DNA of 64,000 nucleotides, from positions 1 through 64,000 of the forward strand of contig JAILSC010000009.1 in NCBI GenBank assembly GCA_024697865.1. Reading direction: 5' to 3'. Below, one piece after another: positions 8,746 through 16,586 of this stretch (the first letter of the stretch is position 1; each line of letters opens with the position of its first letter). A program made the translations under genes and the position numbers. The notes under the pieces are model-generated. The model searched no databases, was not told where the DNA came from, and saw only the letters and a list, made by a program, of their open reading frames with translations. This DNA is from Candidatus Saccharimonadota bacterium. GTDB lineage: Bacteria; Patescibacteriota; Saccharimonadia; Saccharimonadales; Saccharimonadaceae.

Positions 8746-9791
8746 TAGTCATTACTCCTTTCTGATAAGCCGATGACTACAGCAAACTCATTAGCAACAC
8801 TCATTAGAGCTTGTTGCTGAGCGGGAGTAGTGCGAACAAGTTGCCAAGGGTTGCCCTTAACTGTAGGGACGTTGGTTTTAGCTTCGATAAACTCAGCAAA
8901 GAGCGGAATGGTGCCAGCATATCCAGAAAGAACAATACCACCAACCTTGCCGCCGAGATACTTAGTTTGGAAGAAACGAACGGATTTAGTGAGTTCAGAA
9001 GCAAAAGTATCAAGATGAGCATTTAAAATTTTGAAAACTTGACCTTCGACTTGGTTCTGGTCAAGACCGAATTTGAGAATGAACTGGCGAGACTGGTCTT
9101 CGCGGACGTTAAGACCATTAGCTACAGCTTTAATCAAAACCTCAAGACCGCCAGGAATAGTACGAACAAGACGGGGTTGGTCTTTGAAATTAATTACGAT
9201 ATCAGTGGAATTTTCACCGAAATCTACTACTAGGCAGGCATCTATAGCTCCGGGGAGATTGAGGGCGCGAGCCATAGCCAGAGGTTCTGGCTCCATGGCG
9301 ACAATGTTAAGACCAGTTTTCTCGATCATTTCCATGGTGGATTCAGCATAATCTTTAGCGACGGAGCTAACTAAAACTTCGGTTTTGGCGGGGTCGTTAG
9401 GGCTGGGACCAAGAATGATGTAATCAGCCTTGGCATCGTTCAAAGACATTGGAACGTATTTATCGATCTCATATTTAAAGGCTTTACGCAGTTCTTTATC
9501 GGGGAGGGTTTCGGTTTCAACGATGGAAGTAAAGGTCTTACCGGCGGGGAGGCCAATTGCAACGTTTTTGGTTTTGATACCGGCTTGCTCTACGGCACCC
9601 ATAATCGCCTCGCCAAGTCGTTTCTTGCCGAGGTCAGAAGAATCTTTGGTCAATTTTTGATCGATGGGCACATATGCGAATTTTTGAAGTGTCCAACCGT
9701 GCTGGCTATTGCCAGATAGCTGAACGATTCGCATCGAGTTCGTCCCTATATCCAGCGAGAAGAAGTCGCCCACACCATGCAATAAGTTCAT
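8745..9791 (-). CDS. pilM: actin-like ATPase PilM
   Basis: A 348-residue FtsA/PilM-family cytoplasmic protein. SLDIGTNSMRIVQLS near the N-terminus is phosphate-1, CLVVDFGENSTDIVI is phosphate-2 and IVLSGYAGTIP the adenosine motif. It binds the cytoplasmic INLxP tail of PilN and connects it with the motor ATPases. It is the first gene of the seven-gene minus-strand pilus operon running to pilC. A TATAAT box lies seven bases before the ATG with no Shine-Dalgarno, so the operon mRNA is probably leaderless. Normal length; no anomalies. Confidence 0.95.
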   Translation of the reverse strand: MNLLHGVGDFFSLDIGTNSMRIVQLSGNSQHGWTLQKFAYVPIDQKLTKDSSDLGKKRLGEAIMGAVEQAGIKTKNVAIGLPAGKTFTSIVETETLPDKELRKAFKYEIDKYVPMSLNDAKADYIILGPSPNDPAKTEVLVSSVAKDYAESTMEMIEKTGLNIVAMEPEPLAMARALNLPGAIDACLVVDFGENSTDIVINFKDQPRLVRTIPGGLEVLIKAVANGLNVREDQSRQFILKFGLDQNQVEGQVFKILNAHLDTFASELTKSVRFFQTKYLGGKVGGIVLSGYAGTIPLFAEFIEAKTNVPTVKGNPWQLVRTTPAQQQALMSVANEFAVVIGLSERSND

Positions 9792-9798
9792 ACATACA

Positions 9799-9804
9799 AT
9801 TATA
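9799..9804 (-). promoter_or_regulatory. -10 box of the pilus operon
   Basis: TATAAT on the minus strand seven bases upstream of the pilM ATG; the putative promoter of pilM-N-O-x-B-T-C. Confidence 0.55.
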
Positions 9805-9816
9805 AGCGTTTATGCT

Positions 9817-10383
9817 TTATTTGGCAAGTCTTAAATAATAAAATCTTTCTTGATTACCAGTTTTGCCTTTTAAATCATTGTCGCGTTTTTTAATAATAAT
9901 AAATCCATTAACTTTAAGCCATTGTTCAAAATTTTTAATCACTTCTCGACGAATCTTTTCATTTTTGACGACGCCTTTATTTAGCTGATCGGGTCTGGCT
10001 TCAAATTGAGGTTTAAGCATGATGAGGTAATCAACGTCCTGGCCTTTAAAATTAGCTTTGAGATGGTTTAAGATTTTAGTCAAAGAGATAAACGATACAT
10101 CTGCCAATATGACATCGGGGACGGGTCTTAGACCAAAATCAAAGATGTCGGTTTTCTCGTGAAGTTCAACGCGGGGGTCGTGACGAAGTGGTTCGACCAT
10201 CTGATTGGTTCCCTTTTCAACAGCAATAACCTTTTTGGCGCCACGGTCAAGAGCGTATTGAGTAAAGCCGCCGGTAGAGGAGCCGACATCTAGAACAACT
10301 TTATTGCGAAAATCAAAATTGAAGGCGCGGGCAGCACCTTCAATTTTGAAATAACCTCTATTTCTTACGTTCTCGATAGGCAT
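9817..10383 (-). CDS. TlyA/FtsJ-type rRNA methyltransferase without S4 domain
   Basis: FtsJ-fold SAM-dependent methyltransferase resembling TlyA (2'-O-methylation of 16S and 23S rRNA cytidines). The SAM site reads VLDVGSSTGGFTQYAL, followed by GAKKVIAVEKG and the DVILADVSFISL segment, both TlyA-like. The usual N-terminal S4 RNA-binding domain (about 60 residues) is absent: the protein starts directly at the linker before the fold. The ATG at 10383 is used here; a TTG at 10407 behind AAGAAGG would add eight residues and is possible. The gene overlaps the end of efp, so it is in the rpsF operon. Target specificity without S4 is uncertain. Confidence 0.82.
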   Translation of the reverse strand: MPIENVRNRGYFKIEGAARAFNFDFRNKVVLDVGSSTGGFTQYALDRGAKKVIAVEKGTNQMVEPLRHDPRVELHEKTDIFDFGLRPVPDVILADVSFISLTKILNHLKANFKGQDVDYLIMLKPQFEARPDQLNKGVVKNEKIRREVIKNFEQWLKVNGFIIIKKRDNDLKGKTGNQERFYYLRLAK

Positions 10384-10918
10384 AGTCTGCGGTATCCACT
10401 GAGACAATATCGCCTTCTTTAATAAACGCGGGGACTTTGATCACAACGCCAGTTTCCAAGGTAGCATCTTTCATAACCGAACTCGTGGTGTCGCCTTTGA
10501 CGGCATTTTCCGTGTAGGTGACTTTAAGCCAGAGATTCTTAGGAAGTTGTAGATTGATAGGAGTACCATTATAGAACTGGATCTCCATCTCATCGCCTTC
10601 CTTCATAAAATCAGACGAATCGCCCACTAAATCAGCGTTCAGTTCATATTGTTCAAAACTCTCAGGATCCATAAAGTAGAACTTAGCGTCGTCCTTGTAG
10701 AGATACTGAACCTTGCGAGTAGTGACTTCGGCGGGCTCAATCTTTTCTTGACCTTTGAAAGTCTTAGGCAAAAGTGCGCCAGTGATTAAGTTCTTAATTT
10801 TAACATTAACAATGGAACCACCACGGCCCATGACTTTTTGAGAATATTCTACCACCTTATACGGCTGACCGTCTAAAGTGATAAGGGTGTTTTTCTTTAG
10901 ATCTGTTGGTCCGTACAT
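10358..10918 (-). CDS. efp: translation elongation factor P
   Basis: EF-P rescues ribosomes stalled on proline stretches. The 186-residue protein has the KOW-like N-domain and two OB domains. At the tip of domain I, where E. coli carries modified Lys34 in PGKG, this protein has Met-Gly-Arg-Gly with Arg32. Arginine at this point is known from the EarP-rhamnosylated class, but the surrounding sequence is not that class and no EarP or EpmA is visible here, so modification state is open. It follows rpsR by about 10 bp in the operon. Confidence 0.95.
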   Translation of the reverse strand: MYGPTDLKKNTLITLDGQPYKVVEYSQKVMGRGGSIVNVKIKNLITGALLPKTFKGQEKIEPAEVTTRKVQYLYKDDAKFYFMDPESFEQYELNADLVGDSSDFMKEGDEMEIQFYNGTPINLQLPKNLWLKVTYTENAVKGDTTSSVMKDATLETGVVIKVPAFIKEGDIVSVDTADYAYRERKK

Positions 10919-10928
10919 TTAATTCTCC

Positions 10929-11123
10929 TTATTTAGTAACAAATGGCAAAAGTGCTAGGTGCCGAGCACGCTTAATAGCGACGGCCAGTTGGCGTTGTTG
11001 CTTGGCGGAAAGGCCGGTCTTAGAGATCGGCTCAATTCGGCCGTAAGCATCGATATAGCGCTGCAAGGTTTTAACATCGCGATAATCGAAATACAAATTA
11101 GGGTCACTTTTAATCTTTTTCAT
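10929..11123 (-). CDS. rpsR: 30S ribosomal protein bS18
   Basis: A short (64 aa) bS18, containing the conserved [13 protein letters not shown] segment, [22 protein letters not shown] and the LALLPF end. Binds with bS6 on the platform of the small subunit. Standard rpsF-ssb-rpsR order. The Shine-Dalgarno (AAAGGAGA) lies before the ATG at 11123. The N-terminal cysteine/zinc motif found in some bS18 proteins is absent. Confidence 0.95.
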   Translation of the reverse strand: MKKIKSDPNLYFDYRDVKTLQRYIDAYGRIEPISKTGLSAKQQRQLAVAIKRARHLALLPFVTK

Positions 11124-11150
11124 TATACTCTCTCTCCTTTTAATCGATGT

Positions 11151-11594
11151 TTAGAATGGAACATCACTTAAATCAATTTCTTCGTCGCTGGCAGAATCAA
11201 CATCGGCGGCATCGGCTACATCAGCAGCCCCGAAGCTAGCGCCGTTATTATCGCCGCGAGAAGCGTTGCCGGTAAAGTTGAAGTCTTCAACCACGATCTC
11301 AACGCGAGAACGCTTTTGACCGGTGGTTTTGTCTTCCCAGCTGCGTTGGTCTAGACGACCAGAAACTAGAACGCCACTGCCTTTTTTGGCGTATTGAGCA
11401 ATCATCTCGCCGAGTTTGCCCCATGCGGAACAATCGATGAAGGAAACGTCTTCTTTTTGCTCGCCATTAGAATCGCGATAAACCCGGTTAACGGCTACAG
11501 AAAAACTGCAGACATTAGCTCCGTTCGGAGTGGTGCGACTTTCAGGGTCACGAGTTAAGTTGCCAGTGATAATTGCTTTAGAAAAACCGCGCAT
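11151..11594 (-). CDS. ssb: single-stranded DNA-binding protein
   Basis: A 147-residue SSB with one OB fold at 1-110 (MRGFSKAIITGNLTRDPE, then DVSFIDCSAWGKLGEM, then VSGRLDQRSWED) and a short linker ending in the acidic tip DLSDVPF, a variant of the canonical DIPF that recruits replication and repair proteins. It lies between rpsF and rpsR, one base after the former. Probably the housekeeping SSB. Confidence 0.96.
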   Translation of the reverse strand: MRGFSKAIITGNLTRDPESRTTPNGANVCSFSVAVNRVYRDSNGEQKEDVSFIDCSAWGKLGEMIAQYAKKGSGVLVSGRLDQRSWEDKTTGQKRSRVEIVVEDFNFTGNASRGDNNGASFGAADVADAADVDSASDEEIDLSDVPF

Positions 11595-11963
11595 TTAGGC
11601 CTCCTCTTTATTATTAGTTTCTTCCGCAGAATTGGATCTAGCAGTCTGCTCAGCACGCTTAGCAGCAAGCTTAGCTTTGCGCTCATCCGTTTTGCAGAGC
11701 AAGTAACGCAAGATTTCGTCGGCGATGTTGAAAGCGCTCGAAATCTTAGCTGGAGCTTCAGCAGGAAGCTCAAGATCGAAGTAATAGTAGAGACCAAATT
11801 GCTGCTTGGCAATTTCGTAGCTGAGGCGTTTTTTGCCATCTACTTCTTCGTTGATAATTTTGGCGTTGTTGGCCTCGAGGATCTTTTTGACCTTGTCGAG
11901 GGCCGGATCAATATTCATCTCGAGATCGGGATGAAATACGATCGTGAGTTCGTAGTTTTTCAT
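11595..11963 (-). CDS. rpsF: 30S ribosomal protein bS6
   Basis: bS6 of 122 residues starting MKNYELTIVFHPDL, with KRLSYEIAKQQFGLYYYFDLE typical of the fold and a charged C-terminal tail. First gene of rpsF-ssb-rpsR-efp-tlyA. A strong Shine-Dalgarno (AAAGGAG) precedes the ATG. Unlike most promoter-proximal genes in this window it has an 80-base leader containing inverted repeats, consistent with the autoregulatory leaders known for rpsF operons. Confidence 0.95.
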   Translation of the reverse strand: MKNYELTIVFHPDLEMNIDPALDKVKKILEANNAKIINEEVDGKKRLSYEIAKQQFGLYYYFDLELPAEAPAKISSAFNIADEILRYLLCKTDERKAKLAAKRAEQTARSNSAEETNNKEEA

Positions 11964-12040
11964 AAAACTCCTTTGGTTAAAGCAAACACTGTTCTTCTTA
12001 GCCTTCAGCCAAGGGTTGGCATGTTTGCTGAGCTGATATT
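11964..12040 (-). promoter_or_regulatory. structured rpsF leader, possible S6:S18 autoregulatory element
   Basis: The leader folds around an 8-bp stem (AGCAAACA with TGTTTGCT, plus positions 12022-12029 and 11981-11988), enclosing a small hairpin GCCAA-CCC-TTGGC. S6:S18-binding leader RNAs are known in front of rpsF in many bacteria. I did not match the known consensus base by base, so the assignment is tentative. Confidence 0.45.
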
Positions 12041-12046
12041 GGGTAT

Positions 12047-12052
12047 ATTATA
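12047..12052 (-). promoter_or_regulatory. -10 box of the rpsF operon
   Basis: GCTATAAT on the minus strand about 85 bases upstream of the rpsF ATG, leaving room for the structured leader. Confidence 0.6.
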
Positions 12053-12079
12053 GCACAGATTGATTTATTTGAAAAGGGG

Positions 12080-12847
12080 TTATCTGTATTCTTGAGGAAT
12101 TGTATAATCTAAATCGTCGAGACTTTGAACTTTATACTTGAAAATGTCTGGAGAAATGCCAAGAGAAGAGATGGCGTCTTTAGTTTCTTGAATATAGGAT
12201 TGCTTAGTATTATCATTAATATCAAAGCTGACAGGATTAATATAGACTGTAGATAAATCACTGTTTCTGAGGATTGGAGTAAATTGATTGAAGGTAAAGT
12301 ATTTAAGGAATTCTGCCGTTACAATATTCTGACCTTTTTGATTATACTTATCCTTGCAATTAAAATCTTGGTAAATAATTTGATCTTTCGATAGGCACAT
12401 AGCCATAGTGGCCATATTGAGCATATAGAATTGGTTTGTGGGGTTATCACTCCATTCATTAAAAATTTGATAAGATTGTTGGATGCTAGGAATGTCGATA
12501 ATAACATTAACATAGTGCATATTTTGCTTTTCGAAATAAAGGTTCACCAGGGTGCCTTCTCGAACTCGAGCGTCAGAGTCTTCAATACTGTTGAGTGTTC
12601 CCTGATTAGTCGCAACAGCATCGTAAAGCGCGGTCTGAATAGTTTCTACGGAATTTTCCGGGAGGTCTTGAAGGTCCTGCTTTAGATTAGAAACCGGAAG
12701 ATTCGACTCTTCGAAGGTGCTGGTGTTGAGATTTTTAATTACGAAAATTAGTAGAATGACAAAAATGATTTGAAGCAAGACAAAAATACTAACTAAAACT
12801 GGGTTTTGACGAATGTAGGCTTGAAGTTTACTGAGATTGTTATCCAT
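12080..12847 (-). CDS. membrane-anchored unknown protein of the hydrolase operon
   Basis: Unrecognised 255-residue protein. A short charged N-terminus is followed by one hydrophobic helix at about 18-39 (VSIFVLLQIIFVILLIFVI), then an exported domain of mixed alpha/beta character with no motif I recognise. AAAGGA precedes the ATG. It begins one base after the stop of the 1017-residue hydrolase gene, so the two are almost certainly co-expressed, and it may be a partner or anchor for it. Confidence 0.7.
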   Translation of the reverse strand: MDNNLSKLQAYIRQNPVLVSIFVLLQIIFVILLIFVIKNLNTSTFEESNLPVSNLKQDLQDLPENSVETIQTALYDAVATNQGTLNSIEDSDARVREGTLVNLYFEKQNMHYVNVIIDIPSIQQSYQIFNEWSDNPTNQFYMLNMATMAMCLSKDQIIYQDFNCKDKYNQKGQNIVTAEFLKYFTFNQFTPILRNSDLSTVYINPVSFDINDNTKQSYIQETKDAISSLGISPDIFKYKVQSLDDLDYTIPQEYR

Positions 12848-12848
12848 T

Positions 12849-15800
12849 TTAAATTCCTTTCAAATATTTAGAGAAGTCGGCATACTGACATCCGGGACCA
12901 ACATGGTATGGATCGTTAGCATCGAGACTAATTTCACCAGCCAAAATACCAGCGGAGCCACTTCCATAGGCGGCTTGACCGTATATCATGGTATTTTTGG
13001 TGGCGTCTACACCGAGAACGATAAAGGTGTGAGAAGCACTGCCATCGCCAGCATAGTATTTGGCGCCACAACCAGCCACTGAGTAAGGCGTGGGCGTATC
13101 GCTGAGGGTGATTTCTGGATATTCGCCATGATAAATATTGTAAAATTCTTCTGCATAGCCACCACCGTCTACGCCTGGAACACCATAAAAATTAATCGAA
13201 GTATATTTAGTGATGAAATAGTTGGAGAATGAAAAACAGTTGTATGGCCCTTCGTCGGAAGTAAGATGATATTCTGCCCATTGGCTAGGATTATTAGCTA
13301 ACTCGCGGTAAGGGTTCATAATGGCTGACTCGGCTTCCTCAACGGAGGTAAAACCACCGGATTTGAGTCCGCCGCTATCATCTTCCGCGCAAATATCACT
13401 ATCACAACTCGTTCTATTACCACCGCCCTTAATAGCCGCAAAGGAGCCACCGTGATACCCAGCATTGATAATCTCACTCAAATCCATTTCGGTGCTGCAT
13501 TGGTCAAAGAAACCCGAATTGGCGATCTTGGCAGTGTCGCCATCGAGAGCAAAAATGCCTATATAGTGAGCACCTACTGGATAAGGACAACTGCTGCCTT
13601 CACCTGACAAGTGGATCATGTAACCATCATTGAGATATTGTCGCATCTTTGAAATAACGTCTCGCTTATCGCTTTCATTGACTGGGACATCGACTACTTC
13701 AAAACCATATTTATCGCCAACCATTTTGTCGAGAGCGGTCATACCAGAACCAATGGTATTTGCGTAAGATCGGCTATCACCCCCGGTGATTTTAATCACG
13801 TCGTCCTCGGTTACATCTTCACCGGCAGCAACTGTAGCGAGCATAGCCATGGAGGCCTGACCGCAAGTATAATCGGTCTGCTGAGCATACTGCGGATATT
13901 CACCTTCATAAGAAGTGCAGCTGCCTAGGCCTGAAAGAGTATCCGAGATGACCCCGACCCATTTTTCGTAGCCTGGATTGGTGATGGGATGAATCTTTTC
14001 TGGATCGCCATCGAAATAACTGGCATCGTAGGCTGAAGTCCAGTCGGCAAGATAGATATTGTCATTGGATTCGGCCATGGCTCTGAGACGATTATTGCTG
14101 TCCGCATAATCGTTAGATGGTATCTGGGAAGTAACGACTACGGCTTTGGTATCCTGACCGTCTAATAGTTCTTGGAATTTAGAGATATCATCATCACTCC
14201 AGCCACCATTATTGCCGCAAGCGAAAACCAAATATGGGCGTAATTCGCCATTGCCAATGACTTTTTCAAGGATTGAAAGGCAGGATGGATTACCACTATT
14301 ACCAGATGAAACGAACTTACTGCCCTGGATATACGAAGACGCAGTATTGTTCGCCCCTGGGCCAGTGTCTAAACCAGAGAAATATTCACTAAGCAACCCT
14401 TTGTTGTCGGCCTGAACAGAATAAGAGTCGCCAATCCAAGTTACATCGTCGCCAGTTACGGTAGTAGATGATGAGCTAGAGCTAGTGGATGCTGAGTCAC
14501 TTGATTTCGAAGTACTACCGGTGCAAACCATGCCGTTAAATTCATCGTAAGCTTTTTGGGCAGCGCCCCCTCGATCGTCCGGATTACGAGCGGCTGGCCT
14601 CTCCCATTCGTCCATCCACCAGACCGCCGCATCGTATGGACTGGAAAAACTTTGGCTAAAATAATCCTGAGTCCGGGGAGGATTAAAATCTTCTATGGCA
14701 TATTTGACCTCCGCTTCAACTAACTTGCCAAATTCTTCTTTGCCTATTTTTTCCAATAGTACGTCGCCATAAGAGGGATGAGAGTCATCTACTCCACTCC
14801 CGGGATGGATGTAGTTAAAATTATATTCTGGCCCATCTTGAAAATATTTTACTAAATCGGGGTAATTGTCATTGATGTAGTGCAAATATTCACTAAGGCC
14901 AGAGGTAATACCGAAGGCGCCGACACCTTTAGTTCCATCGAGAGCACCGCCATAAATGGAATCCCAACTGTTGGTGAGTGATCCATCAGAATTCGTAATC
15001 GTGCCTTCCCAAGCTACTGGGTTCATGCCACCCTCATTAGCTAGGTTCCCAACAACACCAGCCACCTTGACGGGGTCATCAATATATTTGCTTAGGGCGG
15101 ACCAATAAATTGCTGTGGCGGTGTCGCCACAAAGACCTGAAGATGGTTTTTCAGTGCATTCGTTTGGATTCCAGCCATAAATGTTGTTTTGAGAGAAAAT
15201 GCCGGCGTAATAATCTGAAAGCTTGGAGTCGGCATGACCGCCAGTGGAGCTGCCATTAGAGCCCCCTAGCCGAAAAACCTGGAAGGGATTGTCTACGCAT
15301 TGGAAGGCAGTGCTACCACCCCATTCGGAACACCATTCGTTAGATAAATTTCCGACACGACCGTAATGATAGCCTTGGTTAGCTGAAGCTACTTTACCAT
15401 CCCCTAAATAGATAAAGATATGATTATTACCAGAACCATCTACGGCTGACACTAAAATATCGCCCGGTTGAAGTTCTGCTTCATTGGTGGTGTTGATTTG
15501 GCCCCATTTGCCCGAATTATTCATATATTTTACTGTGGCCCACTCGTCTACTCCACCACCATGGCCATACTCGCCGATAGGAAAATTATCGTCGACGCCT
15601 GAAGCCCTGACGACTGTCTGAACGAAACGTAGACAGTCGTTGTCATCCGAAAGACCTAAAGAGTTGGCGGCGTCAGAAAAAGCAGACTTAGGCGAGCTAC
15701 TATCTTCACCTTCTCCCCAGGCTAACTCTGTGGCTTTACTAGCGATTTGTTGGCCGGAAACAGCTAGAGTATCATAGCGTTGAAATACGATACATAGTAG

Positions 15801-15902
15801 CAGGATTGCGATGCAGACAACCGCCACCATAGCAGACTTAACTAGCCGCTCATTGGCAACCCCGTTAAGGAGCTTGCTAATATATTTTGTATTTAATTTC
15901 AT
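12849..15902 (-). CDS. giant membrane-anchored multi-domain cell-wall hydrolase
   Basis: A 1017-residue protein with an N-terminal membrane helix (about 23-41) and five consecutive hydrolase-like modules. (1) NlpC/P60- or CHAP-like, Cys90 in DNDCLRFV and His161 in NNHIFIYLGDG. (2) Lysozyme-like, about 230-460, Glu290 in VVGNLANEGG, similar to phage tail lysozymes. (3) After a Ser-rich linker (464-481), an SGNH esterase-like domain, Ser493 in GDS, CGNNGG, His638 in IHP. (4) C39-like papain fold, Cys680 in DYTCGQASMAML, His779 in GAHYIGIF. (5) CHAP-like, Cys889 in YNCFSFSNYF, His958 in SHTFIVLG. A set like this would cut both glycan and peptide parts of peptidoglycan. It resembles in plan the multi-hydrolases of Gram-positive conjugation systems (PrgK type). 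Self or host wall as target is unknown. Confidence 0.82.
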   Translation of the reverse strand: MKLNTKYISKLLNGVANERLVKSAMVAVVCIAILLLCIVFQRYDTLAVSGQQIASKATELAWGEGEDSSSPKSAFSDAANSLGLSDDNDCLRFVQTVVRASGVDDNFPIGEYGHGGGVDEWATVKYMNNSGKWGQINTTNEAELQPGDILVSAVDGSGNNHIFIYLGDGKVASANQGYHYGRVGNLSNEWCSEWGGSTAFQCVDNPFQVFRLGGSNGSSTGGHADSKLSDYYAGIFSQNNIYGWNPNECTEKPSSGLCGDTATAIYWSALSKYIDDPVKVAGVVGNLANEGGMNPVAWEGTITNSDGSLTNSWDSIYGGALDGTKGVGAFGITSGLSEYLHYINDNYPDLVKYFQDGPEYNFNYIHPGSGVDDSHPSYGDVLLEKIGKEEFGKLVEAEVKYAIEDFNPPRTQDYFSQSFSSPYDAAVWWMDEWERPAARNPDDRGGAAQKAYDEFNGMVCTGSTSKSSDSASTSSSSSSTTVTGDDVTWIGDSYSVQADNKGLLSEYFSGLDTGPGANNTASSYIQGSKFVSSGNSGNPSCLSILEKVIGNGELRPYLVFACGNNGGWSDDDISKFQELLDGQDTKAVVVTSQIPSNDYADSNNRLRAMAESNDNIYLADWTSAYDASYFDGDPEKIHPITNPGYEKWVGVISDTLSGLGSCTSYEGEYPQYAQQTDYTCGQASMAMLATVAAGEDVTEDDVIKITGGDSRSYANTIGSGMTALDKMVGDKYGFEVVDVPVNESDKRDVISKMRQYLNDGYMIHLSGEGSSCPYPVGAHYIGIFALDGDTAKIANSGFFDQCSTEMDLSEIINAGYHGGSFAAIKGGGNRTSCDSDICAEDDSGGLKSGGFTSVEEAESAIMNPYRELANNPSQWAEYHLTSDEGPYNCFSFSNYFITKYTSINFYGVPGVDGGGYAEEFYNIYHGEYPEITLSDTPTPYSVAGCGAKYYAGDGSASHTFIVLGVDATKNTMIYGQAAYGSGSAGILAGEISLDANDPYHVGPGCQYADFSKYLKGI

Positions 15903-16572
15903 ATTCCTCCACGTTGAATCCTTTTTCCTCTAGCAAAGAACTGATTAAATTCTTGTCTTCGGTTCCCCGCATAAGGGCTTCGATGCAAAGATAAAGAGTA
16001 CAATCATAACTAGCTCTGATGGTGACGTCCTTAACGAGATATCCGTATTCACCATGTACTGCGTATCTAATTGGAAGTTCGGATTGCCAGAGCGCATAGG
16101 CTTGTTGGAAATTTTGAATGAAAGATTCGGCGGAGGTGTCTTGGTCGGTAGTGGAGTTGTTGCCTTTGCCGGCGATTTGGGCGAGTTTTTGGAAGGAATC
16201 AAAATTGTCTTTGAGAGTGTAAAATTCAAGATTATTATTCTCGCCAGTAAGAAAGGCGGTGATAGTAGTGTCATAACCGGACTTTAACTCTAGATCAAAA
16301 GTCTTAGTGACGAGGCCATCATGACTGATGCTGACGGTGTAATTCCCTGGGTGAAGCTTGTAGGAGCCGTTATAATATTCACCCTGACCGTTGAGTTGGA
16401 TTTTGGCATCAATTGGGGCAACACTGAAATTAATGGTAGCGGTTTTAGTGGCATTCCAAATAATGATACCAATAACAGCAATCACGATGATACTGTCGAT
16501 GATTAAAATTAGCCGCACCCATTTATTGCGCAAGAAAGCTCGAGCTGGCGAAACACTCCCATCATTTTGCAT
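15877..16572 (-). CDS. PEGA-domain membrane protein
   Basis: A 231-residue single-pass protein. One membrane helix lies at about 17-40 (VRLILIIDSIIVIAVIGIII), followed by a PEGA-like beta domain (about 48-112: TINFSVAPIDAKIQLNG, YKLHPGNYTVSISHDG), a fold common in surface and envelope proteins, and then an unassigned C-terminal domain with one CTLYLC pair. Its 3' end overlaps the start of the multi-hydrolase gene by 26 bp, so it heads a three-gene envelope operon with the 12849 and 12080 genes. All three share the bitopic, outside-facing plan, suggesting one complex. The role is inference. Confidence 0.72.
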   Translation of the reverse strand: MQNDGSVSPARAFLRNKWVRLILIIDSIIVIAVIGIIIWNATKTATINFSVAPIDAKIQLNGQGEYYNGSYKLHPGNYTVSISHDGLVTKTFDLELKSGYDTTITAFLTGENNNLEFYTLKDNFDSFQKLAQIAGKGNNSTTDQDTSAESFIQNFQQAYALWQSELPIRYAVHGEYGYLVKDVTIRASYDCTLYLCIEALMRGTEDKNLISSLLEEKGFNVEEYEIKYKIY

Positions 16573-16586
16573 ATGGTTATATTGTA

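Noticed and set aside
14461-14520. Ser-rich repeat tract in the multi-hydrolase gene as a phase-variable repeat
   Set aside because: The codons for the serine linker vary (agt, agc, tcg, tca); no simple-sequence repeat long enough for slippage.
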